From: Achatina immaculata
Taxonomy: Eukaryota; Mollusca; Gastropoda; Stylommatophora; Achatinidae
Reading direction: 5' to 3'
NCBI GenBank assembly: GCA_009760885.1
Contig: CM019701.1
Coordinates: 37,462,697 to 37,526,696 of the forward strand
DNA: 64,000 nt
A program made the translations under genes and the position numbers. The notes below the pieces were generated by a model, which was not told the DNA's origin, did not search any database, and saw nothing but the letters and a program-made list of their open reading frames with translations. Positions within the stretch are counted from its first letter, which is position 1, and each line of letters begins with the position of its first letter. Positions 21,600 through 33,058 of the stretch are shown piece after piece.

Positions 21600-21775
21600 C
21601 GCTGTACTGATACGCTCTAGACCATCATCATCATCATCATCATCATCGCCTTTCACTCCCTTGACAGCACAGGCCACGGATAAAGGCTCTCCAGCCAACC
21701 GTGTCCTTGGCGTTATTCTCTGCTCTAGTCCATGTTCGGATGCTCATTCTGGCATGTCAAGTCCGAGGATGCAGT
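21600..21775 (-). mobile_element. LINE 3' end with (GAT)n tail
   Basis: The minus strand reads NAKDTVGWRAFIRGLCC and then a (GAT)n tail (plus-strand ATC run at 21626-21649). This matches the C-terminal QDRVGWRTFV ending of LINE-D-type elements. The same segment without a clean tail recurs at 33642-33775. Confidence 0.65.
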
Positions 21776-22003
21776 AAACGGAAGTAAAAGAGAAGAACAT
21801 TTCAGTAGCCATGACTGTCTAGGGTAGAAAGATCTGCTGACTTGTGTACCGGCTCACCCCAGCTGGGCTGTTTTCCTCTGTCATGTTTAGAACAGTTAGT
21901 TTATCTGTCAGGATGTTCTTAGTTCCTTACGGCTGATTAATCAGTCAGGTTTTGTGTAATTCAATCATTTGAGAAAGAATAGTTGGCGCAAGCTTCGCTC
22001 GAG

Positions 22004-22220
22004 TACAACAATAATAACAACCACAGCAGCAGCAGTAACAACAACAAAAATAATAACAACAACAACAACAGCAGCAACAACAACAATAACAACAACAGCA
22101 GCAACAACAACAACAATAACAACGAAAGCAGCGGCAGCAACAACAATAACAATAACAACAGAAGCAGCATCAGAAACAACAACAGCAGCAGCATCAGAAG
22201 CAACAACAGCAAAAACACTT
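22004..22220. repeat. (CAA)/(CAG)/(AAT)n trinucleotide array
   Basis: About 215 bp of interspersed CAA, CAG and AAT triplets. The resulting poly-Asn/Ser, poly-Thr and antisense poly-Leu frames are artefacts. Confidence 0.96.
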
Positions 22221-22623
22221 TTCGTGAAGCAGAAACTGCCAAAAGAAGAAAAAAAAATGAAAGTCAGGAAAGAAAAAGAACAAGTAGAAGTGTTTAATAA
22301 ATGAGAAACAGTGAGTTAGTTTCGAGCTGTTGGTACAGTTCAGTTTTAAACAGCAAACTGTACAGATCATAGTTCTTCTGAGATTTCTCCCTCTGGCTTG
22401 AGCGTTTCAAATCTTCAAGGTTCACGGATATGCATATCGTTTGTTTTCATCCAACCATCTCTACTGACAGCTTTGTCTCTCAAAGCTTTCAGCTCCTCAG
22501 GTTTTCTTCCGCGAAATCTCTCTTATCTTTGCCTTGGCCAGTCATTAGTTTAATCTCTTCTATCTCTTACATACAGGGAGTTTGCTCTTCATGTCTTTTT
22601 TACATGCCTCAGCTGTTGTAATC
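22221..22623. other. No gene seen
   Basis: No recognised homology. Confidence 0.4.
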
Positions 22624-23150
22624 TGTTAGCTTTCACAGTGGAGGTTATTAGTAGGTGTTAGCTTTCACAGTGGAGGTTATCAGTAGCTGTTAGCTTTCAC
22701 AGTGGAGGTTATTAGTAGTTGTTAGCTTTCACAGTGGAGGTTATTAGTAGCTGTTAGCTTTCACAGTGGAGGTTATCAATAGCTGTTAGCTTTCACAATG
22801 GAGGTTATTAGTAGTTGGTATTTCACAGTGTAGGTTATTAGTAGCTGTTAGCTTTCACATTAGAAGTTATTAGTAGTTATTAGCTTTCACAGTAGAGGTT
22901 ATTAGTAGCTGTTAGCTTTCACAGTGGAAGTTATTAGTAGCTGTTAGCTTTCACAGTGGAGGTTATCAGTAGTTGTTAGCTTTCACAGTACAAGTTTTTA
23001 GCAGTTTTTAGCTTTAACAGTGGAAGTTATCAATGCTTGTTAGTTTTCACAGTGGAGTTATGATTGCTTTCACAGTTGAGGCTATTAATGGCTGTTTGCT
23101 TTCGCAGTATAGGTTATTAGAGGTTGTTAGCTTTCACGGTGGAGGTTATT
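22624..23150. repeat. 32 bp minisatellite, about 16 units
   Basis: Units of TTAGCTTTCACAGTGGAGGT plus TATTAGTAGCTG. Divergence increases toward the 3' end (units after 22980 have indels), as expected if turnover is concentrated at one end. Confidence 0.96.
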
Positions 23151-23159
23151 AATGGTTCT

Positions 23160-24480
23160 GTGTAAAAACTGTAGATTTCACGGTTGTTTATGACTTTCCA
23201 GGCTCAATTGTTATATTCTCTGATGAGACCAAAAAATTGTTTAGGTTCTGCCGCCAAAATTGTAGCTGTTCTTCATCTTGCTTTGTTGTACTCCATGTTT
23301 ATGAGTGGTACAAGATCGACAGTCCTTTAGTGGTTTTGCATATGATTATCATGGCCTTCTGGTGTAATATTTTGAATTTGATTAAGTGTTGCATGGAATA
23401 GTAAATTTTGTTCCACATATGCATCTTGGTTTTTAATCTCCTCTCTTACTTTGTGATAACTTGTCCCAGATATTTACAGGTATAACTCTATGTGTTTCGG
23501 GCTTTCATGCTCTATGTTTCTAGCTGTTATAAGGTCCAACCCTTGCTGTTTGTCGCACTGGTTTAACAATATTTCTTTGCTTGATTGTTAGACATACTTT
23601 CTGTGCTGATTCCTTTAATGTGTAGAAAAATATATGAGATAATATCGCACCTCTTCTGACGACTAGATCGATTTTAGCCGCATACCAAGTATATGTTTTG
23701 TTCATTTAATATACTTTTTTTAGTATTCTTGTTACTTTGTCCATGGCTAGGTTAAAAAGTACTAGAAACAGAGTGTCTCTTTGTTTTAAACCTGTTTCTA
23801 TGATAAAATGGATAAATTTTCTTCCTTTTATGCACCACTGCATTTCGTGTGTTTTTCATATTTATTAGTTTTCTTTTTTTTTTTTTTTTGGTATGTCGAA
23901 CTTCTGCATAATTTTCCATTCTCTTTGTATGCTGTCATCTGTTTTCTTAAATTTAATGGAATTATAATGTTGTTCTTTCCTGTATTCCCAGGTTTTCTCC
24001 AATTTTTGTCGCAGGAGAAATATCTGGTTTGTAATTGATGTGCTCTTTCTAAAACTAGCTTGATAGTCTCCAATTTAGCAACCGGGGTTAGCCTCTTACG
24101 TTTTATGTTTGATAAGATATAACATGTTTTATGATTGATAAAGTATTGTAGCATGTTTTATGTTTCATAAGATATTATAACATGTTTTATGTTTGATTAG
24201 ATATTATAGCATGTTTTATGTTTAATAAGATAGTATTGCATGCTGGAATAATCATACGCCATTGAATCTTTTGCGTCTGCGTTTATCTTTCTTTCTGAAG
24301 ACTGGTAACACGAGGATCCATCTTTCTGGCAAATTTTTTTTTCTCAGGCCAGTTGCTTTGTTGTTCGTCACAGTTTACGTTTTCTTTTGTTGCTTTTATA
24401 AGTTCTGGTACTTCTGTCTTTTGGTTCAGGCTGTTGTACCTCTATGGCAAGAAGATAACTATTGGTTTCTAAAAATAAAA
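23160..24480 (-). mobile_element. LINE-C reverse transcriptase relic, minus strand
   Basis: On the minus strand, with many frame changes: EVPELIKATKENV and LPERWILVLPVF (about 24400-24280), AHQLQTRYF and RKQMTAYKE (template-binding region, about 24060-23920), IETGLKQRDTL and FNLAMDKVTR (box B, about 23800-23730), AKIDLVVRR where YADDIDLV is expected (about 23680), ESAQKVCLTIK, then the thumb. The active-site ADD is destroyed. It is the same family as 27585-29775. A short A/T array lies inside it. Confidence 0.7.
24100..24240. repeat. About 30 bp A/T-rich array, 4.5 units
   Basis: Units of GATATTATAGCATGTTTTAT plus GTTTGATAA. The array lies between the LINE-C segment encoding VPELIKA and the one encoding the template-binding region, so it grew inside or replaced part of the element. 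Confidence 0.88.
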
Positions 24481-24515
24481 ATGTTGTAGTTATTGTCATG
24501 TATGCTAGGGAAGTT

Positions 24516-24962
24516 ATATTATAGTCTGGTTAGCTGAGTGGACAGGCGCTCGGTTTACTAATCCGGTGGTAGCGGTTGGGTTTTTTCTTCTAGTACATAC
24601 CAAAAAGAGACATGGAGAAGAACAACAGAAGGGATGTTGAGCAATAGAGGGCTCACCTGGGCAAGAGCAGAAAAAAAGGCGAAGGACAGGCATTTGTGGA
24701 AAACCCTTGCGGAAGCCCCATGTGCCCTGGGCACTTAAGGTTCAGAGAGAGAGAGAAAGAGAGACATACCAAAAAGGCCCCGGGGTTCAGCCAGCCTCTT
24801 AAAACGGGTACCAGAGAAATCTGGGAAGGTAAAGCGACCAGGCGTGATACTGACCACATCACACTTTCATGTGCCGAAGGTCATGGAAAATACGGGCCTA
24901 ACACCGTATTCCACAGTGTGCCTTAATGGCATGGAAACGGGGATTTTACCTTTACCTTTTAC
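24516..24962 (+). mobile_element. tRNA-derived SINE, complete, interrupted
   Basis: Flanked by an 11 bp target-site duplication CTAGGGAAGTT (24505-24515 and 24963-24973). The head has a perfect A box TAGCTGAGTGG (24531-24541); the B box (GGTTGGGTT, about 24574) is decayed. The body shares GGGTACCAGAGAAA-TCTGGGAA with the copy at 45972-46245, and the tail is TTTACC-rich. Without the 169 bp due to the nested LINE-E insertion and its duplicated target, the SINE is 278 bp, close to the 274 bp of the other copy. Confidence 0.88.
24608..24763 (+). mobile_element. LINE-E 3' end inserted in the SINE, (GA)n tail
   Basis: A 156 bp segment flanked by the 13 bp duplication ACATACCAAAAAG (24595-24607 and 24764-24776). 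It encodes the end of a LINE ORF (EQKKRRRTGICGKPL) and ends CCTGGGCACTTAAGGTTCAG plus (GA)n. The same 3' end occurs at 55690-55915, so the family is independent of the SINE. Confidence 0.88.
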
Positions 24963-25067
24963 CTAGGGAAGTTTATGAATAACTTATTAGTTTGTCAGTT
25001 CCTGATTAATCGCTCAGATTATCTTTATATCGTTCGGTCATACACTCCACGTCTGATGTATGACAAT

Positions 25068-25255
25068 TTCTCTTTATATCATTCTGTCACACACTCGGGG
25101 AATAATCTATGACTGAACTTCTCTTTAGGCCATTCTGTCACACACTCGGGGAATAATCTATGACTGAACTTCTCTTTAGGCCATTCTGTCACACACTCGG
25201 GGAATAATCTATGACTGAACTTCTCTTTAGGCCATTCTGTCACACACTCGGTACC
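25068..25255. repeat. 51 bp minisatellite, 3.6 units
   Basis: Units start TTCTCTTTA at 25068, 25119, 25170 and 25221, each with CATTCTGTCACACACTCGG. The last three are nearly identical. Confidence 0.95.
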
Positions 25256-25642
25256 TGATCACTGGATAAGCACACCACTAAATTTACCATCTCTTGATCT
25301 GTGATTTTAAACCACTTACTGATCAAAATAACAATAACTGATGAGTGTTTATAACATACGAGTAAGTTAGATTGCTGAATAAAGTTGTTGTAGTTTCTTG
25401 GTCTTATCCTCAATGGAAAAAATATGTAAATCACTGATAAACTGTATAATTAATGTTCATAAGTGATTTTACAAAGAAAGTCTGTATCAACATCGGTGAG
25501 AACAACTGCTACAGAATACAAAACACAAGTAGTTCATCTTCAAGGTTTCACTTACCAATGGGAAACGTTAAAGAAATATGACTGAGGAAAAAGAACTAAA
25601 AAGAAGACAGAGTTAAAAAAAAAGTAAACCGCAAGACAACAA

Positions 25643-25689
<47 letters not shown>

Positions 25690-26171
25690 AACTGGAAAGG
25701 GAGGGGGATAAAGTTTGAACGACATATCTAACAATTGGATCTAAAATAAGGACAAAAAGATATGGCGGAGCATGATCTACCACTTTTTAACCACGTGGTC
25801 ATGGCACTAAAAAAATCTAATACATTCTGTTTTCCTTCAGATAGAAATATAAAAAGAATCATATGAATTTCTGGCAAACAGCGTGGATTTTGTGGTGAAT
25901 TCGTACACGACATTTAATAAAACTTGACAGCTCAATGAGCCATACTTTTTTTTATTTTTGGTCTGAAGTTCATCGATTTTAGCTAATGCGAATTCTGTTT
26001 GGCGGTGCAGGATTTTGCAACATGCGTCTTCATTTATACACATGAAAAAACAAAACTTGTTAATAATTATTTTCATTACAGAGAATATTATTGAGCCAAC
26101 TTATCGATCTGGAAGCGTTCTGTTTTGTATCTCGGAAGATTTAACAAACAGTCAGTAGAAGAGTACACTTT
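25256..26171. other. No gene seen; (GA)n microsatellite
   Basis: Contains a (GA)n run at 25647-25689. No coding or repeat homology otherwise. Confidence 0.45.
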
Positions 26172-26340
26172 GTGTGGGTACCATAGATAGTAACTTTTAA
26201 ATATATGTTGTGTGGATACTACAAATAGTCACTTCTGAGTATATGTTGTGTGGATACTACAAATAGTCACTTCTGAGTATATGTTGTGTGGATACTACAA
26301 ATAGTCACTTCTGAGTATATGTTGTGTGGGTACTACGAAT
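26172..26340. repeat. 38 bp minisatellite, 4.4 units
   Basis: Units of GTGTGGATACTACAAATAGT plus CACTTCTGAGTATATGTT. The first unit is the most diverged. Confidence 0.95.
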
Positions 26341-26581
26341 GATTTAGTGCACTCTGCCCTTTCTTCTAAAAAATGCAAAATACACAAAACGGCAAAAGTG
26401 AATGACAGTTTTAGATGTATTTTCAGAACGAGGAAATTGGTGAAAACTATTTCTGCTGCGTATAGTTACAGCTGACAAGGTAAGCTTGTCATGATTTTGA
26501 TATGCAGACCAAATATAAGTCCATGTCTCCAAAAAGCAGTATATTCACTGTAAGCACCGCATTATGTGCATGCATATAGTG

Positions 26582-26882
26582 CAGCCTCTCTTGAGGCAAA
26601 CAGAGCGACCTCTCGTGAGGCAAACAGAGCAGCCTCTCTTGAGACAAACAGAACAACCTCTCTTTGGACAAACAGTAACCTCACTTGAGACAAACAGAGC
26701 GGCCTCTCTTGAAACAAACAGATCACCCTCTCTTGAGGCAAATAGAGAAACCTCTCTTGAAGCAAACAGAGCGACCCCTCGTAAGGCAAACAGAGCGGCC
26801 TCTCTTGCGGCAAACAGACCAGCTTCTCTTGAGGCAAACAGAGGAACCTCTCTTCAGACAAACAGAGCAGCATCTCGTGGGT
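26582..26882. repeat. 24 bp minisatellite, about 12.5 units
   Basis: Units of CCTCTCTTGAGGCAAACAGA plus GCGA. The 24 bp length keeps both strands open (8-residue periods such as CLPQERLL on the minus strand). This is a repeat product with no upstream coding context. Confidence 0.95.
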
Positions 26883-27423
26883 GAGTCTGACAGGTCTTGT
26901 CAAGGGAGAGACAGTTAACCACATATGTAACCCTGCCAGGGAGGCTGGGCGGACGAGGTATGGCGGTGAACTTGAGTCTGCCTCTCTGACAGATTTCGAT
27001 GGTGAGTGGATTGAACAAAAACTCTGTTATGCCTCTTGATCAGACATCGAACGTGCACACCTGCTGCTGGAGCAGATTACCTGATGTCACGAAGGGTCAC
27101 CCAGGAAGCTAAGCGAGACACGTGATTGATCAGGCTGCCATTTTGATCAAAAGGCCACGATTAGAGGAATTGTTTTCAGAGCCCATGCTCGGCTTGTTCA
27201 AGGAGAAGATTGTCAGAGAGTTTACGCCTGCAGAACTTAGGAGAAATGTTGCAAAAGAAATTGTATGAAATGAAATAAGTGTTAACAGAAAACGTTCCCT
27301 GGCCAGTTTGTTGAATTTATCGTCAGTTCAAGTCAGTGTCTTATCGAATCAATAAATAAGACCATAGTAAAATATAACAAAATAATAATGTAATATTAGT
27401 AAAATAATAAAATATAAAGGATG
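26883..27423. other. No gene seen
   Basis: No homology recognised. AT-rich from 27250 on. Confidence 0.4.
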
Positions 27424-27510
27424 CGTTATATGGTCGAGTGGATAATGCGTTTTTTTCCCTCGTGGCTAGGCGGTTGCACCCATACTGGACGCCGTGGTTC
27501 AGGTCTCAGG
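27424..27510 (+). mobile_element. Possible tRNA(Ser/Leu)-like SINE head
   Basis: TGGTCGAGTGG (27431-27441) is a good A box of the type found in long-variable-arm tRNAs. GGTTCAGGTC (about 27496) is a weak B box 65 bp downstream. No intact cloverleaf is apparent and there is no second copy here. Confidence 0.35.
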
Positions 27511-27940
27511 TAATTTTCTTGTCATTTTTTCTTTCTTCTCGCGTTTAAAGTGCTTCGTCTGCTATTTTTACAATGCTAACCTAACAACAATATAAGAACT
27601 GGTTTAAAACAAGGTGATACGTTATCAACTTATTCAACCTAGTACTAGAAAAGGTAATAAGAAAAATGAAAAGATAAAAAGCAGTACAGAAGAACAAGGT
27701 AAAATACTAGGATGCGCTGATGACATCGACCTGGTGGGGGGAACATCAATATCTGCATACACCTGAGAGATGTGGCAATAAAAGTAGGCTTGACTATTAA
27801 CCAAGATAAGACAGAGTATATGAAGATATAAAGAGACCAGAGGCAGAATAATCCAGATTACATAAATGTTGGAGATATGATTATTAGGAAAGCAGAAACA
27901 TACAAATATCTATGCACAATCTTCAACAGAAAAAAAACAT

Positions 27941-29204
27941 CATCATCATCATAATGTGCCGTGCCGACTGGCGTTGGCTGTTATGCTTCTCCAGAGTACG
28001 CGATCCTTCATGCAGGCCATCAGCTCAGTTGGTGATCTCCTCTCACACCATCCCGTCAGACTGTCCAGTATCATTTCTCTTGGTCTTCCTCTTGATCTTC
28101 TTCCTTCTATTTTTCCTGTTGTTATAATATTTTCAATGCCCCCTCTTCTCATTGCATGTCCTATGAAAGTACATTGTCTCTCTCTTATCTTTTTGACGAG
28201 GTTTTTTGTCTCTCCAGCTCTTCTCATACATTTTTCATTAGTTATTTTTGCTGTCCAGGGGATTCGCAACATTCTTCTAATAAACCACATTTCTGCTGCT
28301 TCTAATGATTTTTGTGCAGACTTGCCTATTGTCCATGATTCACTTCCATATAACAAGATAGGTTCAATATAGCATTTTAGGACTCGTTTTCTAACATTCA
28401 TTGATAAGGATGTGTTGGTTAATATGTTTCTCATTCTCTGAAATGCATTCTTTGCTTGGCCTATTCTGTTCCTAATTTCTGTTCTGCATTTCCCATCTGA
28501 AGTTATTACTGCTCCAAGGTATTTGAATTTCTGCACCTGCTTTAGAATAGTTCCGTTTAATTTAATACTGCATGCTGGTGGATTCTGTTTCTTAGATATA
28601 ACCATAGTGTCTGTCTTTTTGATGTTCAAAGTAAGGCCTTTCTGTTCACTTTCTTTGGCGACTTTATCCAAGAGATTTTGCAGGTCTTGTTGGTTCTCAG
28701 CTATCAGTACTGTGTCGTCAGCATACCGAAGGTTGTTAATATTGTATCCTCCAATTTTTATGCCTGGTTCTGTGATGATTGTTCTTAGAATATTCTCGCT
28801 ATACAGAGATAAAAGGTCTGGAGATAGTACACATCCTTGTCGCACCCCTTGTTTTATAGGTTGATATTTTCCAATTCTATTTTCAACTCGAACTGCTGCT
28901 TCTTGCTGCCAGTATAGATGTTTTACAATCCTCAGGTCTTTGCCGTCTATATTGATGTCTTCAAGCATTTTAATAATTTCATTATGTTTCACCTTGTCAA
29001 ATGCCTTGGTGTAATCAATGAAGCATAAGTAGAGATCTTTCTGTACTTCTAAAGCTCTTTCTGTTAGTGTTCGTAAAGCATAAATGGCATTGTGTGTTCC
29101 CTTTCCTTCAACAAATCCAAACTGTTCATATGCTATTTCCATTTTTATATTTTTCCTTGTTCTTCTCATAATTATTCTCAGAAGTAGCTTCGTTATGTGA
29201 CATG
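27941..29204 (-). mobile_element. LINE-B, young 5'-truncated copy inside LINE-C
   Basis: A 1264 bp minus-strand insertion flanked by AGAAAAAAACAT-type duplications (27928-27940, with one extra A, and 29205-29216). The 3' end is an (ATG)n tail (CAT run on the plus strand at 27941-27950). It starts within the reverse transcriptase fingers, so the endonuclease and 5' end were lost by truncation at insertion. Confidence 0.9.
27949..29204 (-). CDS. LINE-B reverse transcriptase, open but 5'-truncated
   Basis: An uninterrupted frame of about 415 codons derived from the element; the formal frame extends upstream to 29277 into LINE-C sequence, so its apparent start is not native. Counting from that start, box A FIDYTKAFDKV is at residues 86-96, box B QGVRQGCVLSP at 143-153, the catalytic YADD at 185-188 and KFKYLGAVITSDGK at 250-263. 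A C-terminal region with SESWTIGKS, AAEMWFIRRMLRIPW and GKIEGRRSRGRPR follows. The palm is intact. The protein would reverse-transcribe LINE RNA at the target site, but without its endonuclease and promoter the copy is probably not autonomous. Lack of stops implies recent insertion. Confidence 0.85.
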
Positions 29205-29814
29205 AGAAAAAAACATAGTAAGCGAGAAAATTAAAAGCAGAGTACAGATAGGGAATAAAATATACTTCGCCTAACAAAACCTGTTAAAATCCAAAAATCA
29301 TATCCCAAAAACACCAAAATAACAATCTACAAAACTATAGTAAGACCAGCTGTCATGTATGGATCAAAAACGTGGAATACAATAAAGAAAGAAGAACAAC
29401 AATTGCAGATATTTGATAACAAGATTATAAGAAGGATACAAACAGTAGAGAATGGTGAGCTACAAAGAGCACTGAACTGAACAACTTATTTAAATCCCAA
29501 CGAATTATAAATGTCCTGAAACTGAACAGACTACGCTGGCTGGGGCACATATAAAGAATGGAAGAGAACAGACAAACGAAAATTACGTACGCACAAGAGA
29601 TAAGGGAAACAAGACCAAGGGGTAAACGAAAAAGAGATGGAAAGATAACACAGAAGAGGATATAAAAGAAATTGGTGTCACCAACTGGAGAGAGAAGATT
29701 AGGAATAGAGAGGAATGGGGGCGAACTTTATCTGCAGCAAAGCTCGGAAAGCTGAAGAAGAAGAAGAAGAAGGTAACAACACTGTGTTAAATCGTTTTTC
29801 TGTAGAAATAAGAT

Positions 29815-30330
29815 AGCATGATATAGCAAGCATTACAGGCACCAGATAGCAGCCAAGATAGGCACCAGATAGCAAGCACGACAGGCGCCAAATAGCGACA
29901 GGCACCAAATAGCAAGCGCGATAGGCGCCAAATAGCAAGCACTACAAGCACCAGATAGCAAGCACTACAAGCAACAGATAGCAAGCACTACAAGCATCAG
30001 ATAGCAAGCACTACAGGCACCAGATAGCAAACACTACAGGCACCAGATAGCAAGCCCTACAAGCACTAGATAGCAAGCACTACAAGCACCAGAGAGCAAG
30101 CACTACAAGCACCAGATAGCAAGCACGATAGACACCATATAGCAAACACGATAGGCACCAGATACCAAGCACTACAGGCACCAGATAGCAAGCACTACAG
30201 GCACCAGATAGCAAGCACTACAAGCTTCAGATAGCAAGCACTACAGGCACCAGATAGCAAGCACTACAAGCTTCAGATAGCAAGCACTACAAGCTTCAGA
30301 TAGCAAGCACTACAGGCACCAGATAGTAAG
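29815..30330. repeat. 23 bp minisatellite, about 22 units
   Basis: Units of AGCAAGCACTACAAGCACCA plus GAT, starting about 40 bp after the LINE-C (GAA)n tail. Variants with GCTTCAGAT and GGCGCCAAAT form local clusters. Confidence 0.96.
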
Positions 30331-31486
30331 ATAAGCCCTGACAAAAAAATTGCAACAACAACAAAAAAATAGGTCATGTACGGCCTTGAAAGTTAGGGGA
30401 CCTTGGCAGCAGTCATTGGACACGGAATCACGAAGTCGCGTTCCGCAGCATTCAGAATATCATCACCATAATCATCGCTCGCATTTCACTGAAAGGCTGA
30501 CATCGTTGTTGTCGTGACTTATTTCCATTACATTATTTCCTCCACTCTATCTAGTTATTTTTTGGGGGGGATGGGGCCGCAGTTCATTTCTAAATTAGAG
30601 GTTTTTAAATTAGGAGAAGCGCACTGTTTAAAAATAGGCCAGGCCTAGTAGCAAACATTAATCAATACACTTAGCCTGCTCTCTCCTGTTCTTGAGAAAT
30701 AACGGCCCACATTCTGTCCCAAGACTGAGATTGCAATTTTTCGTTTTTTTTTTTTTCTTTCTATTTCTGCAGATGAAACGAATCCATTAAACGAATATGC
30801 TGGCACAGGAAAAGACGTTGGTTTGTGTCAAAATAGAGGAATGTATTTTATGATATTCTATATCGCTATTCGGAACAAAAAAATGGCACGTAATTTACAT
30901 AATTGTTCTGCCTTGTCTGGAAGGCGTCAATTAACGTTCAATAAGGCCGCAGAGAACTCTAGAACTTTTGAAGAAGGGACTTTTTTGGTTAGAAATTGTC
31001 AAAGGAGAATTGAACTTCCCGCCTAACAACCCACCCACCCAAACCAGCCTTCACAATGTACAGCAGAAATGATTATTTTGCTGGATGTCTGATTAAAATA
31101 TGAGATGCCGCTGGCATGAAGTAAGACAATCGCAGCTGAAAATGCTATCGCTATTTATAAATAATGACATTTTTTAAAAAGGAAGATTGGAATAGTTTTG
31201 TTCATTAAAGAAGTACACGGTTGTAATGTTTCGGCTTTTGTTTTATTTATATAAAACATACAGGACGAAGAAAAGCACTATAAAATGAAAAGAAAGACTA
31301 GACGTATAAATTAGAATGGAATGAGGGAAAATGGCTTATCTTGTAACTTGTAAGATGGTGTATCGGAAAGAGTATGTAGGAAAAGGTATAGATCTTACAT
31401 GAAGACCTGGAAGTTGTGATCTGATTAGCTTGCATTCAAGAAGTGGTGAAAGGGCGTGGGGTGGGGGTGGGGGAAGCGAGAGGTAT
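30331..31486. other. No gene seen
   Basis: A G-run lies near 30546 and a G-rich block at 31450-31475. No coding homology; the frame 30823-31026 has no family signature. Confidence 0.4.
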
Positions 31487-31885
31487 ACAGTCAGTAAGTC
31501 AGTTCAGTCATTTGCGTGTCCCTTGCGGAACTTTGCCTCCGTAACAGCACTCCTGTAGGTCTTTCGGTTGTAAGCAAGATGGCCTGCTGCTGATGCATCC
31601 ATTTGCAGATTATCAACGATGTCTTGCAGCCATCTTTGCTTTGATCTTCCTCTCTTTCTTTTTCCTAATATGTACCCTTCCAAGACAGTCTTCTCTAGAT
31701 TATCATGACGTTTAATGTGTCCAAAATATTTAAGTTTTCTCTGTTTAATCCTTTTTACTAGCCAACCTTCTTCAATAATTAGCTCTTGTAGTGTGGATAC
31801 ATTTGTTCTTTTTTGTGTCCACGATATCTGAAGAACTCTTCTGTAGCATTTACATTCAAAGGCATTTATGTGTTTCTCGGTTATT
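31487..31885 (-). mobile_element. LINE-A 3' fragment
   Basis: The minus strand reads CYRRVLQISWTQKRTN, LVKRIKQRKLKYFGHIKRHD, LEKTVLEGYILGKRKRGR, then DIVDNLQMDASAAGHLAYNR and AKFRKGHAND before a (TGAC)n-like tail. This C-terminal block identifies LINE-A, which recurs at 35230, 39829, 47243, 54148, 58505 and 60430. Confidence 0.9.
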
Positions 31886-32228
31886 TACAAAGAGAGATAT
31901 ACAAAGACTGAAAAAGATTGTTAAAGAGTTTTAGTAGGAATGACGAAAGATTGCTAAAATATTGACTGAGTTTAGTAGGAATGACGGACGATTGGTAAAA
32001 TAATGAGTTTAATAGGAGTGAAGGACCTAGGGTATAGAAAACTGCAGAAATTGACAGGTGAGGAACAAGGGGATGGGGTGGGGTAGGGGTGGGGGTGTGT
32101 TAGGTGTTGTATTGAGATTATGAGCGCCGAAAATCTTACAGTTTCTTCAGTTCAACAAGATAATAATATCAACAACATTTAATAGGTTGTGACTTTATAC
32201 CCCGACTTCGGTCTTTTATAGAAAAGCG

Positions 32229-32264
<36 letters not shown>

Positions 32265-32290
32265 AAGCCGAGAGAAAAGTAGAGAGAGAG
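31886..32290. other. No gene seen; (TA)/(TG)n at 32231-32264
   Basis: Includes G-rich words near 32070-32100 and a (TG)n microsatellite. No homology. Confidence 0.45.
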
Positions 32291-33010
32291 AAAATGATGA
32301 ATGAATGAATGATCTTTATTTTCAAAAGATGAAGAACTGGGCACGCAAGCCCGTCCTACAATCTGCCTTCATCAATCATCTTTCATTCTGACCACACATT
32401 CGATTTAATACAAGTAATCACGTCACATGAAAAAAAAACACATCTATGAATGCACAATGAAACTATTACCTTCAGTAACATGAGATAATGAACTACATGA
32501 GAAGTAAGTAATCTAAGAAGATAGTGCGCGCACGCACTCACGCACACACACACACAAATACATTTTCAGTGTACCACATTCTTTCACATTGATTAAGAAA
32601 ATATCTAACAATTACAACTATGTTCTTTTATAACAGAACTTGATGGCTGGCGAGTTATGGCATGAAATGACATTAGATATTTTAAGGAAGTATATGGTTA
32701 CAAGCAAGTAAATAATGAAAAAGTTTTGAGTTAGAAAATGAAGTATTACTAATTTATTTTAAATGGTAGAGGAGGGAATTCCAGATTTGCACCGAAGAGT
32801 ATGTAAGGCTCTTGTTGTAAAGATTGAGTTTAGGAAGAAGATAGTTTAGGAAGAAGACAGTTTTTTTAAAATGTTGACTATGTTTAGTGTTATGCATAAA
32901 CAGTGACTACAAGGGAGGCGGAGCTTTGTGCGATAGAATTTTATGAATAAACTTCACTCTGTTAAAAATGATTCTATATTTGAGTGGTAGAATTTCATGC
33001 TGTATTGGGT
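32291..33010 (-). mobile_element. L2/jockey-like LINE, C-terminal end
   Basis: The minus strand encodes LPLKYRIIFNRVKFIHKILS HKAPPPL (about 33000-32920) and then, after stops, SLTYSSVQIWNSLLYHL (about 32810-32760). This matches the ending of L2/jockey-type ORFs (R...F...FK-hydrophobic, then A-x-x-WNSLP). The 3' end is AATAAAGATCATTCATTC with a (TTCA)n tail at about 32320-32290. The coding part is frameshifted. Confidence 0.7.
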
Positions 33011-33027
33011 GAGAGAGAGAGAGAGAT

Positions 33028-33058
<31 letters not shown>

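Larger units (their letters stand above)
27585..29775 (+). mobile_element. LINE-C, palm to 3' end, split by LINE-B
   Basis: Plus-strand non-LTR reverse transcriptase. Left part: RTGLKQGDTLS and FNLVLEKVIRKMK (box B, 27598 on), GCADDIDLVGG (box C, 27714-27735), VGLTINQDKTEYMK and ETYKYLCTIF. After the LINE-B insertion the right part continues EKIKSRVQIGNKIYFA, VRPAVMYGSKTWNT, IIRRI, RLRWLGHI and EEWGRTLSAAKLGKLK, with a (GAA)n tail at about 29753-29773. Several stops and frameshifts are present, so it is inactive. Confidence 0.88.

Noticed and set aside
21961..22304. Poly-Leu membrane-like and poly-Asn prion-like frames
   Set aside because: Translations of a CAA/CAG trinucleotide array in opposite strands.
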